Source: Planctomycetaceae bacterium (GTDB lineage: Bacteria > Planctomycetota > Phycisphaerae > UBA1845 > UTPLA1). Taken from it: DNA of 47,228 nucleotides. Of the stretch, positions 24,579 through 32,384 are shown piece by piece (within the stretch, counting starts at the first letter, position 1; each line of letters opens with the position of its first letter). The translations under genes were made by a program, and so were the position numbers. The notes beneath the pieces were generated by a model. It was not told where the DNA came from, searched no databases, and saw only the letters and a list, made by a program, of their open reading frames with translations. The DNA lies in assembly GCA_011525745.1 (NCBI GenBank), contig WYBU01000144.1, positions 1 through 47,228 of the forward strand, read 5' to 3'.

Positions 24579-26524
24579 CGCGAAGCTCCTTTACTCGCAA
24601 TCGGATGCACGTTGTCACGCTCAACACCGGCCGATACCGATCTTGGGTCTGTCCTGTCGCGTAATGGCGCCGCCATCGACCGAATCTGCCAGGAAGGATC
24701 GCGTGAAGAGCGATTCGGGGCGAACCGTTGTACGGGCACGTACCCCGCTTTTTGCGGGCCGCTCGCCGCTCCCTCACGGTCGCGGTTCGGTTCAGGACTC
24801 CGCCATGCCAACGAACGCTCCTTCTCCGCCGACGCCCGAACCAACGCCGCCGCCGACAGCCGCGAAAGCGTCTGCTGCTTCAGCGCCGGCTGCATCATCT
24901 CGATCAGCGGCTTCGGCGCGACGCCCAGGACCAGGCACAGCACCGCGATCGGCGCGAGCACGGCCACCTCGTTGCGCGTCAGGTCCTGCGTCAGGCCGCT
25001 ATGCCGGTCGAAACCGTGCACCGGCTCTTTCTCAGGCCCGAACAGCACCGCGCGGCACATGAACAGCAGATACACCGCGCTGAGAATGATCCCCGTCGCC
25101 GCGAACGCCGCGTACGTAATGCCCAGCGAACCGGCCGGTCCATCGGGCGTGGCCTGATCGGACGTAAACGTCCCCAGCAGCACGAGAAACTCGCTGATGA
25201 ACCCGTTCAGTCCCGGAAGCCCGACGCTCGCCAGCGCAAACACGATAAGGAAGAACGTCATCACCGGCATCTTCCGCGCCAGCCCGCCCAGCTCGTCCAC
25301 GCGCCGCGTGTGATAGCGCTCGTAGATCATGCCAACGACGAAGAACAGCGCCGCCGTCGACAAGCCATGATTCACCATGTACAGCAGCGCCCCGGTCAGC
25401 CCGGCCATCTTCATGCTGAACATGCCCAACATGCAGAAGCCCAGGTGCGACACCGACGAATAGGCCACCAGCTTCTTCACGTCACGCTGCACCCACGCCG
25501 CCAAGGCGCCGTAGATGATGCCCACGATCGCCAGCCAAGCGATCCACGGTGCGAAGCTGAGCGACGCCTCGGGCAACATCGGCAGGCTGATCCGCAGAAA
25601 GCCGTAGGTCCCCAGCTTCAGCAGCACGCCCGCCAGAATCGCCGAACCGGCCGTCGGAGCTTCGGTGTGCGCCAGCGGAAGCCACGTGTGCAGCGGAAAG
25701 ATCGGCACCTTGATGGCGAAGCCGGCGAAAAACGCGAGGAAGAGCCAGCCCTGCACCGCCGGACTCAGCACGCCGTCGGCCGCCAGCAGGTACAGCCGAT
25801 CCATGTCGAACGACACCATCGCCTCGCCGGTCGGCGCGTGCGTGAACGACATCCAACCCAGATACAGCACGCCGGCGAACGTGAACACGCTGCCGGCAAG
25901 CGTGTAGATGAAGAACATATTCGCCGCCCGGCGCCGCTCCGAGCCGCCCCAGATCGCGATGATGAAATACAGGGGCACCAGCGTGAACTCGAAGAACACG
26001 TAGAACAACAGCAGGTCGCGGGCACAGAACACGCCCAGCATCGCGCCGTGCAGCAGCAACAGCAGTGCGTAGTATTCCTTGACGCGCTGCCGGATGCCGC
26101 TGAAGCTCGCGAGGATCGCCAGCGGCGTCAGCAGCGCCGTCAGCAGAATCAGCGGAACGCTGATGCCATCGACCGCCACCGAGTATTGCAGACGCAGCCA
26201 CGGCCGCGCGCCGGACTCGGTCTGTTCCTCGGTGTAGTCGGGCCATACCAGCCAATCGGCCCGCTCGTGCAGCGCCGTCTCACCCGCGACGCCGAACAGC
26301 GGCTGTTGCTGCAGGAAGCGGCCCGACGCCAGGATCGCCAGCAGCAGCGTGGCCGTCGCAATCGACAGCGACACGCGCCGGATCGACGCTTCGGCCGCCG
26401 AGGGCAACAACGCCACCAGCCCCGCGCCGACGATCGGCGTGAGAATCAGCAGCGTCAGCACATGTTCCGCAATCCAGTCGCCCATCGTGAGTCCCGAGGC
26501 CGCCCCCGCGCCGGGAAGCGGCAT
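24575..26524 (-). CDS. nuoM: NADH-quinone oxidoreductase subunit M with repeat-derived tail
   Basis: A 649-residue antiporter-like proton-pumping subunit of the complex I membrane arm. Recognisable parts are ARDLLLFYVFFEFTLVPLYF (catalytic Glu region), FAIKVPIFPLHTWLPLAHTE and VAYSSVSHLGFCMLG. The family usually ends near 500-560 residues. Here about 95 extra residues follow KPLIEMMQPALKQQT, including SPEPNRDREGA, which is a dispersed intergenic repeat read in frame. The stop overlaps the nuoN start, so the extension is open right up to it. The start may be Met14 (26485) instead, giving MGDWIAEHVL. Membrane location is as for other NuoM proteins; what the tail does, if translated, is unknown. 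Confidence 0.93.
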   Translation of the reverse strand: MPLPGAGAASGLTMGDWIAEHVLTLLILTPIVGAGLVALLPSAAEASIRRVSLSIATATLLLAILASGRFLQQQPLFGVAGETALHERADWLVWPDYTEEQTESGARPWLRLQYSVAVDGISVPLILLTALLTPLAILASFSGIRQRVKEYYALLLLLHGAMLGVFCARDLLLFYVFFEFTLVPLYFIIAIWGGSERRRAANMFFIYTLAGSVFTFAGVLYLGWMSFTHAPTGEAMVSFDMDRLYLLAADGVLSPAVQGWLFLAFFAGFAIKVPIFPLHTWLPLAHTEAPTAGSAILAGVLLKLGTYGFLRISLPMLPEASLSFAPWIAWLAIVGIIYGALAAWVQRDVKKLVAYSSVSHLGFCMLGMFSMKMAGLTGALLYMVNHGLSTAALFFVVGMIYERYHTRRVDELGGLARKMPVMTFFLIVFALASVGLPGLNGFISEFLVLLGTFTSDQATPDGPAGSLGITYAAFAATGIILSAVYLLFMCRAVLFGPEKEPVHGFDRHSGLTQDLTRNEVAVLAPIAVLCLVLGVAPKPLIEMMQPALKQQTLSRLSAAALVRASAEKERSLAWRSPEPNRDREGAASGPQKAGYVPVQRFAPNRSSRDPSWQIRSMAAPLRDRTDPRSVSAGVERDNVHPIASKGASR

Positions 26525-26531
26525 GCTTCGC

Positions 26532-28460
26532 CTATGTTCGTCCGTTGGCCCACAACATCCAGCACATCAACAGCAGCAGCCCGATCGTCATCCCCATCGC
26601 ATAGCCCTGCAACGCGCCGCGCTGGAACGTCGTCAGTCCATACCCCACCGCGCGCGGCACGGCCGCGATCAGCCACAGCAACCCGTTGATGGCGTAGGTG
26701 TCCCAGCCGTAGCAGAATCGCCCCAGCCGCCGCAGCGGACCCACAACGAGCGCATCGTACAACTCGTCCACGTAATACTTGCGGTTCAACGCGTCGAACA
26801 CGTGCGGCATCGCCGCCGCCGCGCGGACGGCCAGATCGCGCCGCCGCACGTATACGAACCACGCCGCGCCGATGCCGATCAGCGCCAGCGTTCCCGACAC
26901 GATCATCATCTCCAGTCCGCCCTCCTCGTGGTGCACGCCGTGCACCACCGGCGACAGGAAATGATGGAACGTACCGTGACCGGCCGGCACGCCGACAAAG
27001 CCGGCCGCGATCGCGCCGATCGACAGAACACACAACGGCGCGACCATCCACGTCCCCGATTCATGGGCGTGCTCGACCCCTTCAGGCAGCTTTTCGTCGC
27101 CGTGAAATGCCCGGAAGACCATGCGGAACGTGTAGAACGCCGTCAGCAGCGCCGTCAGCAGCGCCAGCACGCCCAGCGGCGGCGCTTCGGCGAAAGCCGC
27201 GTGAATGATTTCATCCTTGCTCCAGAAGCCCGACAACAGCGGGAAACCCGCCAGCGCCAGTGAGCCGATAAGAAATGTCCGATACGTCCACGGCAGCCCG
27301 CGACGCAGCCCGCCGAAACGCCGGATGTCGATCTCGCCCGCCATCGCGTGCATCACGCTGCCGGCCCCGAGGAACAGCAGCGCCTTGAAGTAGGCGTGCG
27401 TGAACAAATGAAAGATGGCCGACGACATCGCCCCCACGCCCAGCCCCAGGAACATGTAGCCGAGCTGGCTGATCGTCGAGTACGCCAGTATCCGCTTCAT
27501 GTCGTACTGTGCCAGCGCGATCGTCGCCGCGAACAGCGCCGTCAGCCCGCCGACCAGCGCGACCACCGCCATCGCCAGCGCCGACTCCGCGAAGATCGCG
27601 CCGCACCGCGCGACCATATAGACGCCGGCCGTCACCATCGTCGCCGCGTGGATCAACGCCGACACCGGCGTCGGACCTTCCATCGCGTCCGGCAGCCACA
27701 CGTGCAGCGGCAACTGCGCGCTCTTGCCGACGGCGCCGCAGAACAGCAGCAGCGCGATGATCGTCACCTGATTCGGCGAAATCTTCATCAGCTCGCCGAC
27801 GTGCTCGAACACATACGCGTAGTCCAGCCGGCCGAAGTGGTAGTAGATCAGCAGAATTCCCAGGCCGAAGCCGAAGTCGCCGACGCGGTTGACCAGAAAC
27901 GCCTTCTTGGCCGCCTCAGCCGCCGACGGCCGCTGGTAGTAGAAGCCGATCAGCAGATAGCTGCACAGACCCACCAGCTCCCAGCCCAGATAGAGCAGCA
28001 CGAAGTTGCCGCCCAGCACCAGCATGCACATCGAGAAGACGAACAGGCAGAGGAACGCGAAGAAGCGCTCATAGCCCCGCTCGGCGTGGCCGTGATGATC
28101 GCGCATGTAGCCGACCGAGTAGATCACGACCAGCAGCGACACCGACAACACCGTCAGCAGCATGACGCACGTCAGCGGATCGACGCGCAGCTCGACGTTG
28201 AACCAGCCCGTCCCCGGCTCGGCGGCGCGGAACCACTCATACACCACGATCGGCGTCGAATAACGCGCCGCCTGCTCGGACTCGGGAATCGCCTGGACCT
28301 GCTCGTACAGCAGCACCGCCAGCACCAGCGCCGCGCCCACGCCCAGGATCGCCAGCCAGTGCGACCGATCGCGCAGGCCGCGCAGGCCGACGACGCCGAT
28401 CAGCGCCGCCCCGGCCAGCGGGAGCAGTGGAATCAGGATGGAAATCAGCTCAATCGTCAT
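26532..28460 (-). CDS. nuoL: NADH-quinone oxidoreductase subunit L
   Basis: 642 residues with about 16 membrane helices and the long lateral C-terminal helix expected of NuoL/ND5. The core motifs are GWELVGLCSYLLIGFYYQRP (channel Glu), KSAQLPLHVWLPDAMEGPTP (Lys and Asp of the pump), THAYFKALLFLGAGSVMHAM and YSTISQLGYMFLG. It couples quinone reduction to proton movement as the distal antiporter subunit. A weak GAGG lies four bases before the ATG, and the 37-bp repeat array begins seven bases upstream of the start. The gene is separated from nuoK by 384 bases, unlike the overlap seen between other genes here. Confidence 0.95.
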   Translation of the reverse strand: MTIELISILIPLLPLAGAALIGVVGLRGLRDRSHWLAILGVGAALVLAVLLYEQVQAIPESEQAARYSTPIVVYEWFRAAEPGTGWFNVELRVDPLTCVMLLTVLSVSLLVVIYSVGYMRDHHGHAERGYERFFAFLCLFVFSMCMLVLGGNFVLLYLGWELVGLCSYLLIGFYYQRPSAAEAAKKAFLVNRVGDFGFGLGILLIYYHFGRLDYAYVFEHVGELMKISPNQVTIIALLLFCGAVGKSAQLPLHVWLPDAMEGPTPVSALIHAATMVTAGVYMVARCGAIFAESALAMAVVALVGGLTALFAATIALAQYDMKRILAYSTISQLGYMFLGLGVGAMSSAIFHLFTHAYFKALLFLGAGSVMHAMAGEIDIRRFGGLRRGLPWTYRTFLIGSLALAGFPLLSGFWSKDEIIHAAFAEAPPLGVLALLTALLTAFYTFRMVFRAFHGDEKLPEGVEHAHESGTWMVAPLCVLSIGAIAAGFVGVPAGHGTFHHFLSPVVHGVHHEEGGLEMMIVSGTLALIGIGAAWFVYVRRRDLAVRAAAAMPHVFDALNRKYYVDELYDALVVGPLRRLGRFCYGWDTYAINGLLWLIAAVPRAVGYGLTTFQRGALQGYAMGMTIGLLLLMCWMLWANGRT

Positions 28461-28467
28461 CGCGCCT

Positions 28468-28763
28468 CATGTGGCACAGCCGCCCCCGGCTGTGTCCTTC
28501 ACCGCATGTGGCACAGCCGCCCTCGGCTGTGTCCTTCACTGCATGTGGCACAGCCGCCCCCGGCTGTGTCCTTCGCCGCATGTGGCACAGCCGCCCCCGG
28601 CTGTGTCCTTCACCGCATGTGGCACAGCCGCCCTCGGCTGTGTCCTTCGCCGCATGTGGCACAGCCGCCCCCGGCTGTGTCCTTCACCGCATGTGGCACA
28701 GCCGCCCCCGGCTGTGTCCTTCACCGCATGTGGCACAGCCGCCCCCGGCCGTGTCCTTGACCG
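28468..28763. repeat. 37-bp tandem array, eight copies, before nuoL
   Basis: Eight exact-length units start at 28468, 28505, 28542, 28579, 28616, 28653, 28690 and 28727. Each reads CATGTGGCACAGCCGCCC, then C/T, then CGGCTGTGTCCTTC-like sequence, with the hairpin CACAGCCG-CCC(C/T)-CGGCTGTG in every copy. Only the C/T position, the 3' end of each unit and one arm of the last copy vary. It fills the space between nuoK and nuoL, directly upstream of the nuoL start. There are no spacers, so it is not CRISPR. Confidence 0.95.
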
Positions 28764-28765
28764 CT

Positions 28766-28816
28766 GGTGCGGGATTCCCATCCCGCACCCCCATTCCGCG
28801 GGCATCCTTTCCCGCG
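28766..28816. repeat. two hairpins between the array and nuoK
   Basis: GGTGCGGGAT (28766-28775) pairs perfectly with ATCCCGCACC (28780-28789) across a four-base loop. A second stem CGCGGG...CCCGCG lies at about 28797-28816. They belong to the family of palindromic repeats seen elsewhere ('GCGGGATTCCCATCCCGC' type). They would fold in the nuo transcript just after nuoK. Confidence 0.7.
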
Positions 28817-28844
28817 AATGCGATCCTCCCGTCGTCCAATCACT

Positions 28845-29144
28845 TCACCCCTGCAACGCGCTCCAGGCTTCGGCATCCAGCGTGCCCTTGCGCCGATACA
28901 GCAGCACCACAATCGCAAGCCCCAGGCCGGCTTCGACCGCCGCAATCACCAGCACAAACAGCGCAAACACCTGCCCCTGAAGATTGGCGTGCAACGCCCC
29001 CATCCCCACCAGATTCAGCAGCACACCCTGAAACATCACTTCGGTGCACAGAAACATGATGATCAGATTGCGGCGCGTCAGAAATCCGATCACGCCCAAT
29101 CCGAACAGCACCGCGCCTATCACCATCAGCGGTTGTGGAGCCAT
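28845..29144 (-). CDS. nuoK: NADH-quinone oxidoreductase subunit K
   Basis: 99 residues, exactly the family size, with three membrane helices. The conserved acidic residues lie in IIMFLCTEVMFQGVLLNLV (Glu35) and LFVLVIAAVEAGLGLAIVVL (Glu71), and the charged RRKGTLDAEAWSALQG tail follows. NuoK connects the antiporter-like subunits to the quinone chamber of complex I. It lies 177 bases after nuoJ and 384 bases before nuoL, both gaps being filled by repeats. Confidence 0.95.
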   Translation of the reverse strand: MAPQPLMVIGAVLFGLGVIGFLTRRNLIIMFLCTEVMFQGVLLNLVGMGALHANLQGQVFALFVLVIAAVEAGLGLAIVVLLYRRKGTLDAEAWSALQG

Positions 29145-29169
29145 CTTCCGTCGTCCGGATCCGATCGAT

Positions 29170-29325
29170 TCAAACCTTCAGCCATCAGCTGTCGGCGAAA
29201 AAAGAGTTATCAGTTGTCAGTTCTCAGCGGCCTCCGCGCCTCTGAGTGAGCTTCCCGTTTCAACGCTTCGATGTTTCGATGTTCTTGTCTCGACTTTCTA
29301 CTTTCTACTTTCGACTTTCCGCTAG
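29170..29325. repeat. dispersed intergenic composite repeat between nuoJ and nuoK
   Basis: The same ordered words as at 14100-14246: 'cagctgtcggcgaaaaaag', 'tcagttctcagcggcctcc', 'gcgcctctgagtgagcttc', then iterated 'tttctactttctactttcg'. It is non-coding, and the nuoJ stop falls at its edge. Confidence 0.6.
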
Positions 29326-30092
29326 AACGGTTTCACCCTCCGCCCGATCTCGCCCACCGCCATCCCTTCCGGCGGCCGGGCGGCCGGGTCGGGCGACACG
29401 ATCTTGCGCGCCAGCGCGATCGCGCCGACAATCGCCACCAGCAGCAGTACGCCCGCCAGCTCGACCGACACCGCGTAGCGCGTCAGCATCACCTGACCGA
29501 CCCCCAGCGTGTTGCCGACCGCCGCCGACTCACTCGCCGCCGCCGCCGGCCACGACCGGCCCAGCAACATCCCGCCCAGCACCGCGATCAGCAGAAACCC
29601 CGCAACGACAGCCAGCGCCGGCTCGCGCGCCTCGGCGTCGTAATCCAGCGGCCCGCCGCGCGTCAGCATCTCCGAGTCCGATGGCTGCGCCAGCATGATG
29701 ACGAAAACGTACGTCACAAGAATCGCGCCGGCGTACACGATCACCAGCGCCGCGCCGAGAAACTCCGCGCCGCTCGCAACCACCAGGCCTGTCGACGACA
29801 GCGCCACCAGCACGAAATAGACGGCCGAATAGACCGGCCGCGCGTGAGTGATCACGCGCACCGCACCGAGCAGGCTCGTCGTCGCCAGCACGAAAAAGCT
29901 CACGCACTGACCGGTTGTCCCTGCGTACTGCGTCAGCAGCAGCACCATCAGCCCGAAGGCCGCGATGATGCCGATGAGCAGCGCCGGCACGCCGCGCCGC
30001 CGACCGCCGCCCGGCATCGCCAGGTAGACGCCCAGCGCCCCCAGCACCGCCAGGCCATAGCTGCTATAGACCGCCGTCGTCGACGTCAACAT
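29322..30092 (-). CDS. nuoJ: NADH-quinone oxidoreductase subunit J
   Basis: 256 residues with five membrane helices. RVITHARPVYSAVYFVLVAL leads into VASGAEFLGAALVIVYAGAI, which contains the conserved pi-bulge 'GAE..G..QVLVYAGAV'-like motif of NuoJ/ND6. The N-terminal about 85 residues (three extra hydrophobic segments) exceed the usual family length of about 165-200, so the true start may be further in, perhaps at the Met-containing helix before VRVITHARP. It belongs to the complex I operon. Confidence 0.92.
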   Translation of the reverse strand: MLTSTTAVYSSYGLAVLGALGVYLAMPGGGRRRGVPALLIGIIAAFGLMVLLLTQYAGTTGQCVSFFVLATTSLLGAVRVITHARPVYSAVYFVLVALSSTGLVVASGAEFLGAALVIVYAGAILVTYVFVIMLAQPSDSEMLTRGGPLDYDAEAREPALAVVAGFLLIAVLGGMLLGRSWPAAAASESAAVGNTLGVGQVMLTRYAVSVELAGVLLLVAIVGAIALARKIVSPDPAARPPEGMAVGEIGRRVKPF

Positions 30093-30329
30093 GCGTTACC
30101 CATCTTCTGAACCCAACCGCGACCGTCATGGAGCGCCGCGGCCATCCGCATCAACACTGCCCGCCGGGACCGCCTACTCCACACTCTTCGAGCCGTCCCG
30201 GACCGCGTCGCCGTTCAGACGCGTACTCGCCATCGGCGCCGCATCAACATGCGGCACGTTTCTCCTACGTCGGTAGATCCCCCGGCGCTCCCTCACGGTC
30301 GCGGTTCGGTACGCACTGCGCCGCGCCGC
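30093..30329. repeat. nuoI-nuoJ spacer with dispersed 'EPNRDREGA/LPHGRGSV' words
   Basis: Non-coding. The word GCTCCCTCACGGTCGCGGTT (30288-30307) and its inverted relative 'GAACCCAACCGCGACCGTC' (about 30109-30127) flank about 160 bases. The same word occurs in the nuoM tail, the nuoH leader, the 32117-32384 spacer and the start of the metzincin/NHL gene. In translation it reads EPNRDREGA one way and LPHGRGSV the other. Confidence 0.65.
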
Positions 30330-30872
30330 TCAATACCCCGTGATCGCCGGGTTCTTCCGCGGCTTGACGTTCTTCGTCGCATCAAACACCGCCAGCAGCT
30401 TTTCCTTGTCGAAGACCATCTCCGACCGCGACCGCCCCACCATGTCGTACTCCGGCGTCAGCTCGATCGCGTCCACCGGGCAGGCCTCCTCGCACATGCC
30501 GCAATAGATGCACCGCAGCTCGTCGATCTCGAACTTGATCGGGTACTTCTCGCGGTCCGGCCAGGGCGCCTCGCCCGCCTCGATGTGGATGCAGTGCGCC
30601 GGGCAGGCGGTCTCGCACATGAAACAGCCGGTGCACGCCACGCGCCCCTGCTCGTCGCGGTTGAGACGATGCACGCCGCGATACGTCTCGGTGCGCAGCA
30701 CGCGCTGCTGCTCGGGGTATTGCACGACCATCCGCTTACGACGACCGGGCGAAACGACATGCTTCAGCGTGACGCGCAGGCCGTCGAGGATCGGCAGGTA
30801 CAGGCGCTCGGCCATGTTCAACTCGGGCTGATCGACGACCAGCACGTCGGTCTCTTTCCAGTTGCGGCCCAT
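30330..30872 (-). CDS. nuoI: NADH-quinone oxidoreductase subunit I
   Basis: A 180-residue ferredoxin-like subunit with two [4Fe-4S] motifs, CTGCFMCETACP (about 80-91) and CIYCGMCEEACP (about 121-132), carrying clusters N6a and N6b. These relay electrons to the quinone site. The start is set by a one-base overlap with the nuoH stop (TGATG). The longer open frame upstream is a shadow of nuoH. The C-terminal about 35 residues after the clusters are basic and do not obviously extend the fold. Confidence 0.95.
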   Translation of the reverse strand: MGRNWKETDVLVVDQPELNMAERLYLPILDGLRVTLKHVVSPGRRKRMVVQYPEQQRVLRTETYRGVHRLNRDEQGRVACTGCFMCETACPAHCIHIEAGEAPWPDREKYPIKFEIDELRCIYCGMCEEACPVDAIELTPEYDMVGRSRSEMVFDKEKLLAVFDATKNVKPRKNPAITGY

Positions 30873-32116
30873 CACGACACTCCCTCGACCTTGGGCAGCG
30901 AATCCTGCCGCCCCGTCGTCGGCCGGCCCGACGCCACGCTGATCATGCCGCACAGCAACAACAAGATGCCGTTGCCCGCCAGCGCCCACGCCGACATCGG
31001 GCGGCCCCAATACACCAGAAAACCCGCCCACACCGCCAGCGCCATGCCGGTCGGGACCATCGCCTTCCACGCCAGCCGCATGAGCTGATCGAAGCGAAAG
31101 CGCGGCAGCGTCCATCGCACCCACATGTAGCAGAAAATCAGGCAGCCCACCTTGCCCACATACACGCCGCCGCGCACCAGCGCCGCCCACGGAGACGGAT
31201 CGAGCGTGATCCATTTCAACATCGCGCCGAGCCACGCCAGCGGCGACACGCTCTCCAGCCAGCCGCCAATCTTCAGGCTGAACGGAATCGGCTCCCAGCC
31301 GCCCAGGAACAGCGCCACCATCACCGCGCTGGTCGACACCATGTGTGCGTATTCGCCGAAGAAGAACAGCGCCCACTTCATCGCGCTGTATTCGGTGTGA
31401 AATCCCCCCACCAGTTCCTGCTCGCACTCCGCCAGGTCGAACGGCGCGCGGTTGGCCTCGGCCAGCGCTGTCGTGAAAAACAGCACGAACACCAGTGGTT
31501 GCAGGATTCCCAGCCAGCAACTTTGAATCTGCCGCTCGACCATCCCCTCGAGCCGAAGCTGCCCGGTCGAAAGGATGCACACCAGCAGGCACAGCCCCAG
31601 CGGCACTTCGTACGAGAGCATCTGCGCCGCGGCCCGCATCCCGCCGTACGTCGCATACTTGTTGTTGCTCGCCCAGCCGCCCAGCACCACGCTATAAACG
31701 CCCAGCGAGCCGACGGCCACGACGTACAGCAGGCCGATGTCGATGCTCGCCACCTGCACTTTCAACAGCGGCCCGCCGTCGCTCCAGCGCATGACGCCGC
31801 CGAACGGAACGATCGCCACCCCCAGCATCCCGATGATCAGCGCGATGCACGGCGCAAAGATAAACAGCGCCCGGTCCACCTTGCCGGGGATGATGTCCTC
31901 CTTGAGGAACAGCTTCAGTCCGTCGGCGATCGGCTGGAACAGGCCGCGCGGCCCGACGCGGTTCGGACCGTAGCGGTCTTGCGTCCACGCCGCGACCTTG
32001 CGCTCGAACAGAATCAACCACGCCGCCGCGCCCATCACGCCGCCCACGGCCAGCAACATGACAAGCATGCTCAGCCCGAACTGCGACGCCAGGATTTCTT
32101 TCAGCCAGTCGATCAT
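30872..32116 (-). CDS. nuoH: NADH-quinone oxidoreductase subunit H
   Basis: 414 residues with eight to nine membrane helices. It holds the quinone-chamber motifs: ERKVAAWTQDRYGPNRVGPR, LFQPIADGLKLFLKEDIIP, and FDLAECEQELVGGFHTEYSA (conserved Glu residues of the quinone site). ATG 32116 begins MIDWLKEIL with a weak GAGTG upstream. The 51 extra codons before it come from a dispersed repeat and are not part of the gene. It overlaps nuoI by one base. Confidence 0.95.
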   Translation of the reverse strand: MIDWLKEILASQFGLSMLVMLLAVGGVMGAAAWLILFERKVAAWTQDRYGPNRVGPRGLFQPIADGLKLFLKEDIIPGKVDRALFIFAPCIALIIGMLGVAIVPFGGVMRWSDGGPLLKVQVASIDIGLLYVVAVGSLGVYSVVLGGWASNNKYATYGGMRAAAQMLSYEVPLGLCLLVCILSTGQLRLEGMVERQIQSCWLGILQPLVFVLFFTTALAEANRAPFDLAECEQELVGGFHTEYSAMKWALFFFGEYAHMVSTSAVMVALFLGGWEPIPFSLKIGGWLESVSPLAWLGAMLKWITLDPSPWAALVRGGVYVGKVGCLIFCYMWVRWTLPRFRFDQLMRLAWKAMVPTGMALAVWAGFLVYWGRPMSAWALAGNGILLLLCGMISVASGRPTTGRQDSLPKVEGVS

Positions 32117-32384
32117 TTCACTCGACACACCTGCTTGACCGAACCGCGACCCTGATCGCGACCAAGGCGGGAGCGCGAAGAACGCGCCGCGGCCATTCAC
32201 ATCAACGCTGCCCGCCGCGTCCGCCGACGACGCCTCGTGCCGGCGCTCCTCAGCCGCTCCGCCGCTCAACTACGTACGCGCCGTCGGCTCAATTCACCAA
32301 GCCGTACCGCTCCTTCGCATTCGCGCCGCCCTCGTCGCTCCCGCACGGTCGCGGTTCGCTTCAGTCCACGAAGCGACGCCATCC
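32117..32384. repeat. nuoG-nuoH spacer with inverted copies of the dispersed word
   Basis: 268 bases without a gene. 'GACCGAACCGCGACCCTGA' (about 32139-32157) and 'CGCACGGTCGCGGTTCGCTT' (about 32341-32360) are inverted copies of the EPNRDREGA/LPHGRGSV word, so the spacer is bounded by them much as the nuoI-nuoJ spacer is. Confidence 0.6.

Noticed and set aside
24728..26689. 653-codon plus-strand frame opposite nuoM, and similar long frames opposite nuoL, the ligase and the carbamoyltransferase
   Set aside because: They are high-GC antisense shadows (Arg/Gln/His-rich) opposite clearly assigned genes.
28468..28763. CRISPR array, because of the 37-bp regular period
   Set aside because: The units abut one another with no unique spacers, each is itself a hairpin, and no cas genes are near.
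28427..29059. Open frames of 180-210 codons over the 37-bp array
   Set aside because: They are translations of the hairpin array, repeating HVAQPPSAVSFTACG-like text, and overlap nuoK on the other strand.
30873..31592. N-terminal extension of nuoI
   Set aside because: The extension is antisense-like reading of nuoH in another frame; nuoI starts with the TGATG overlap at 30872.
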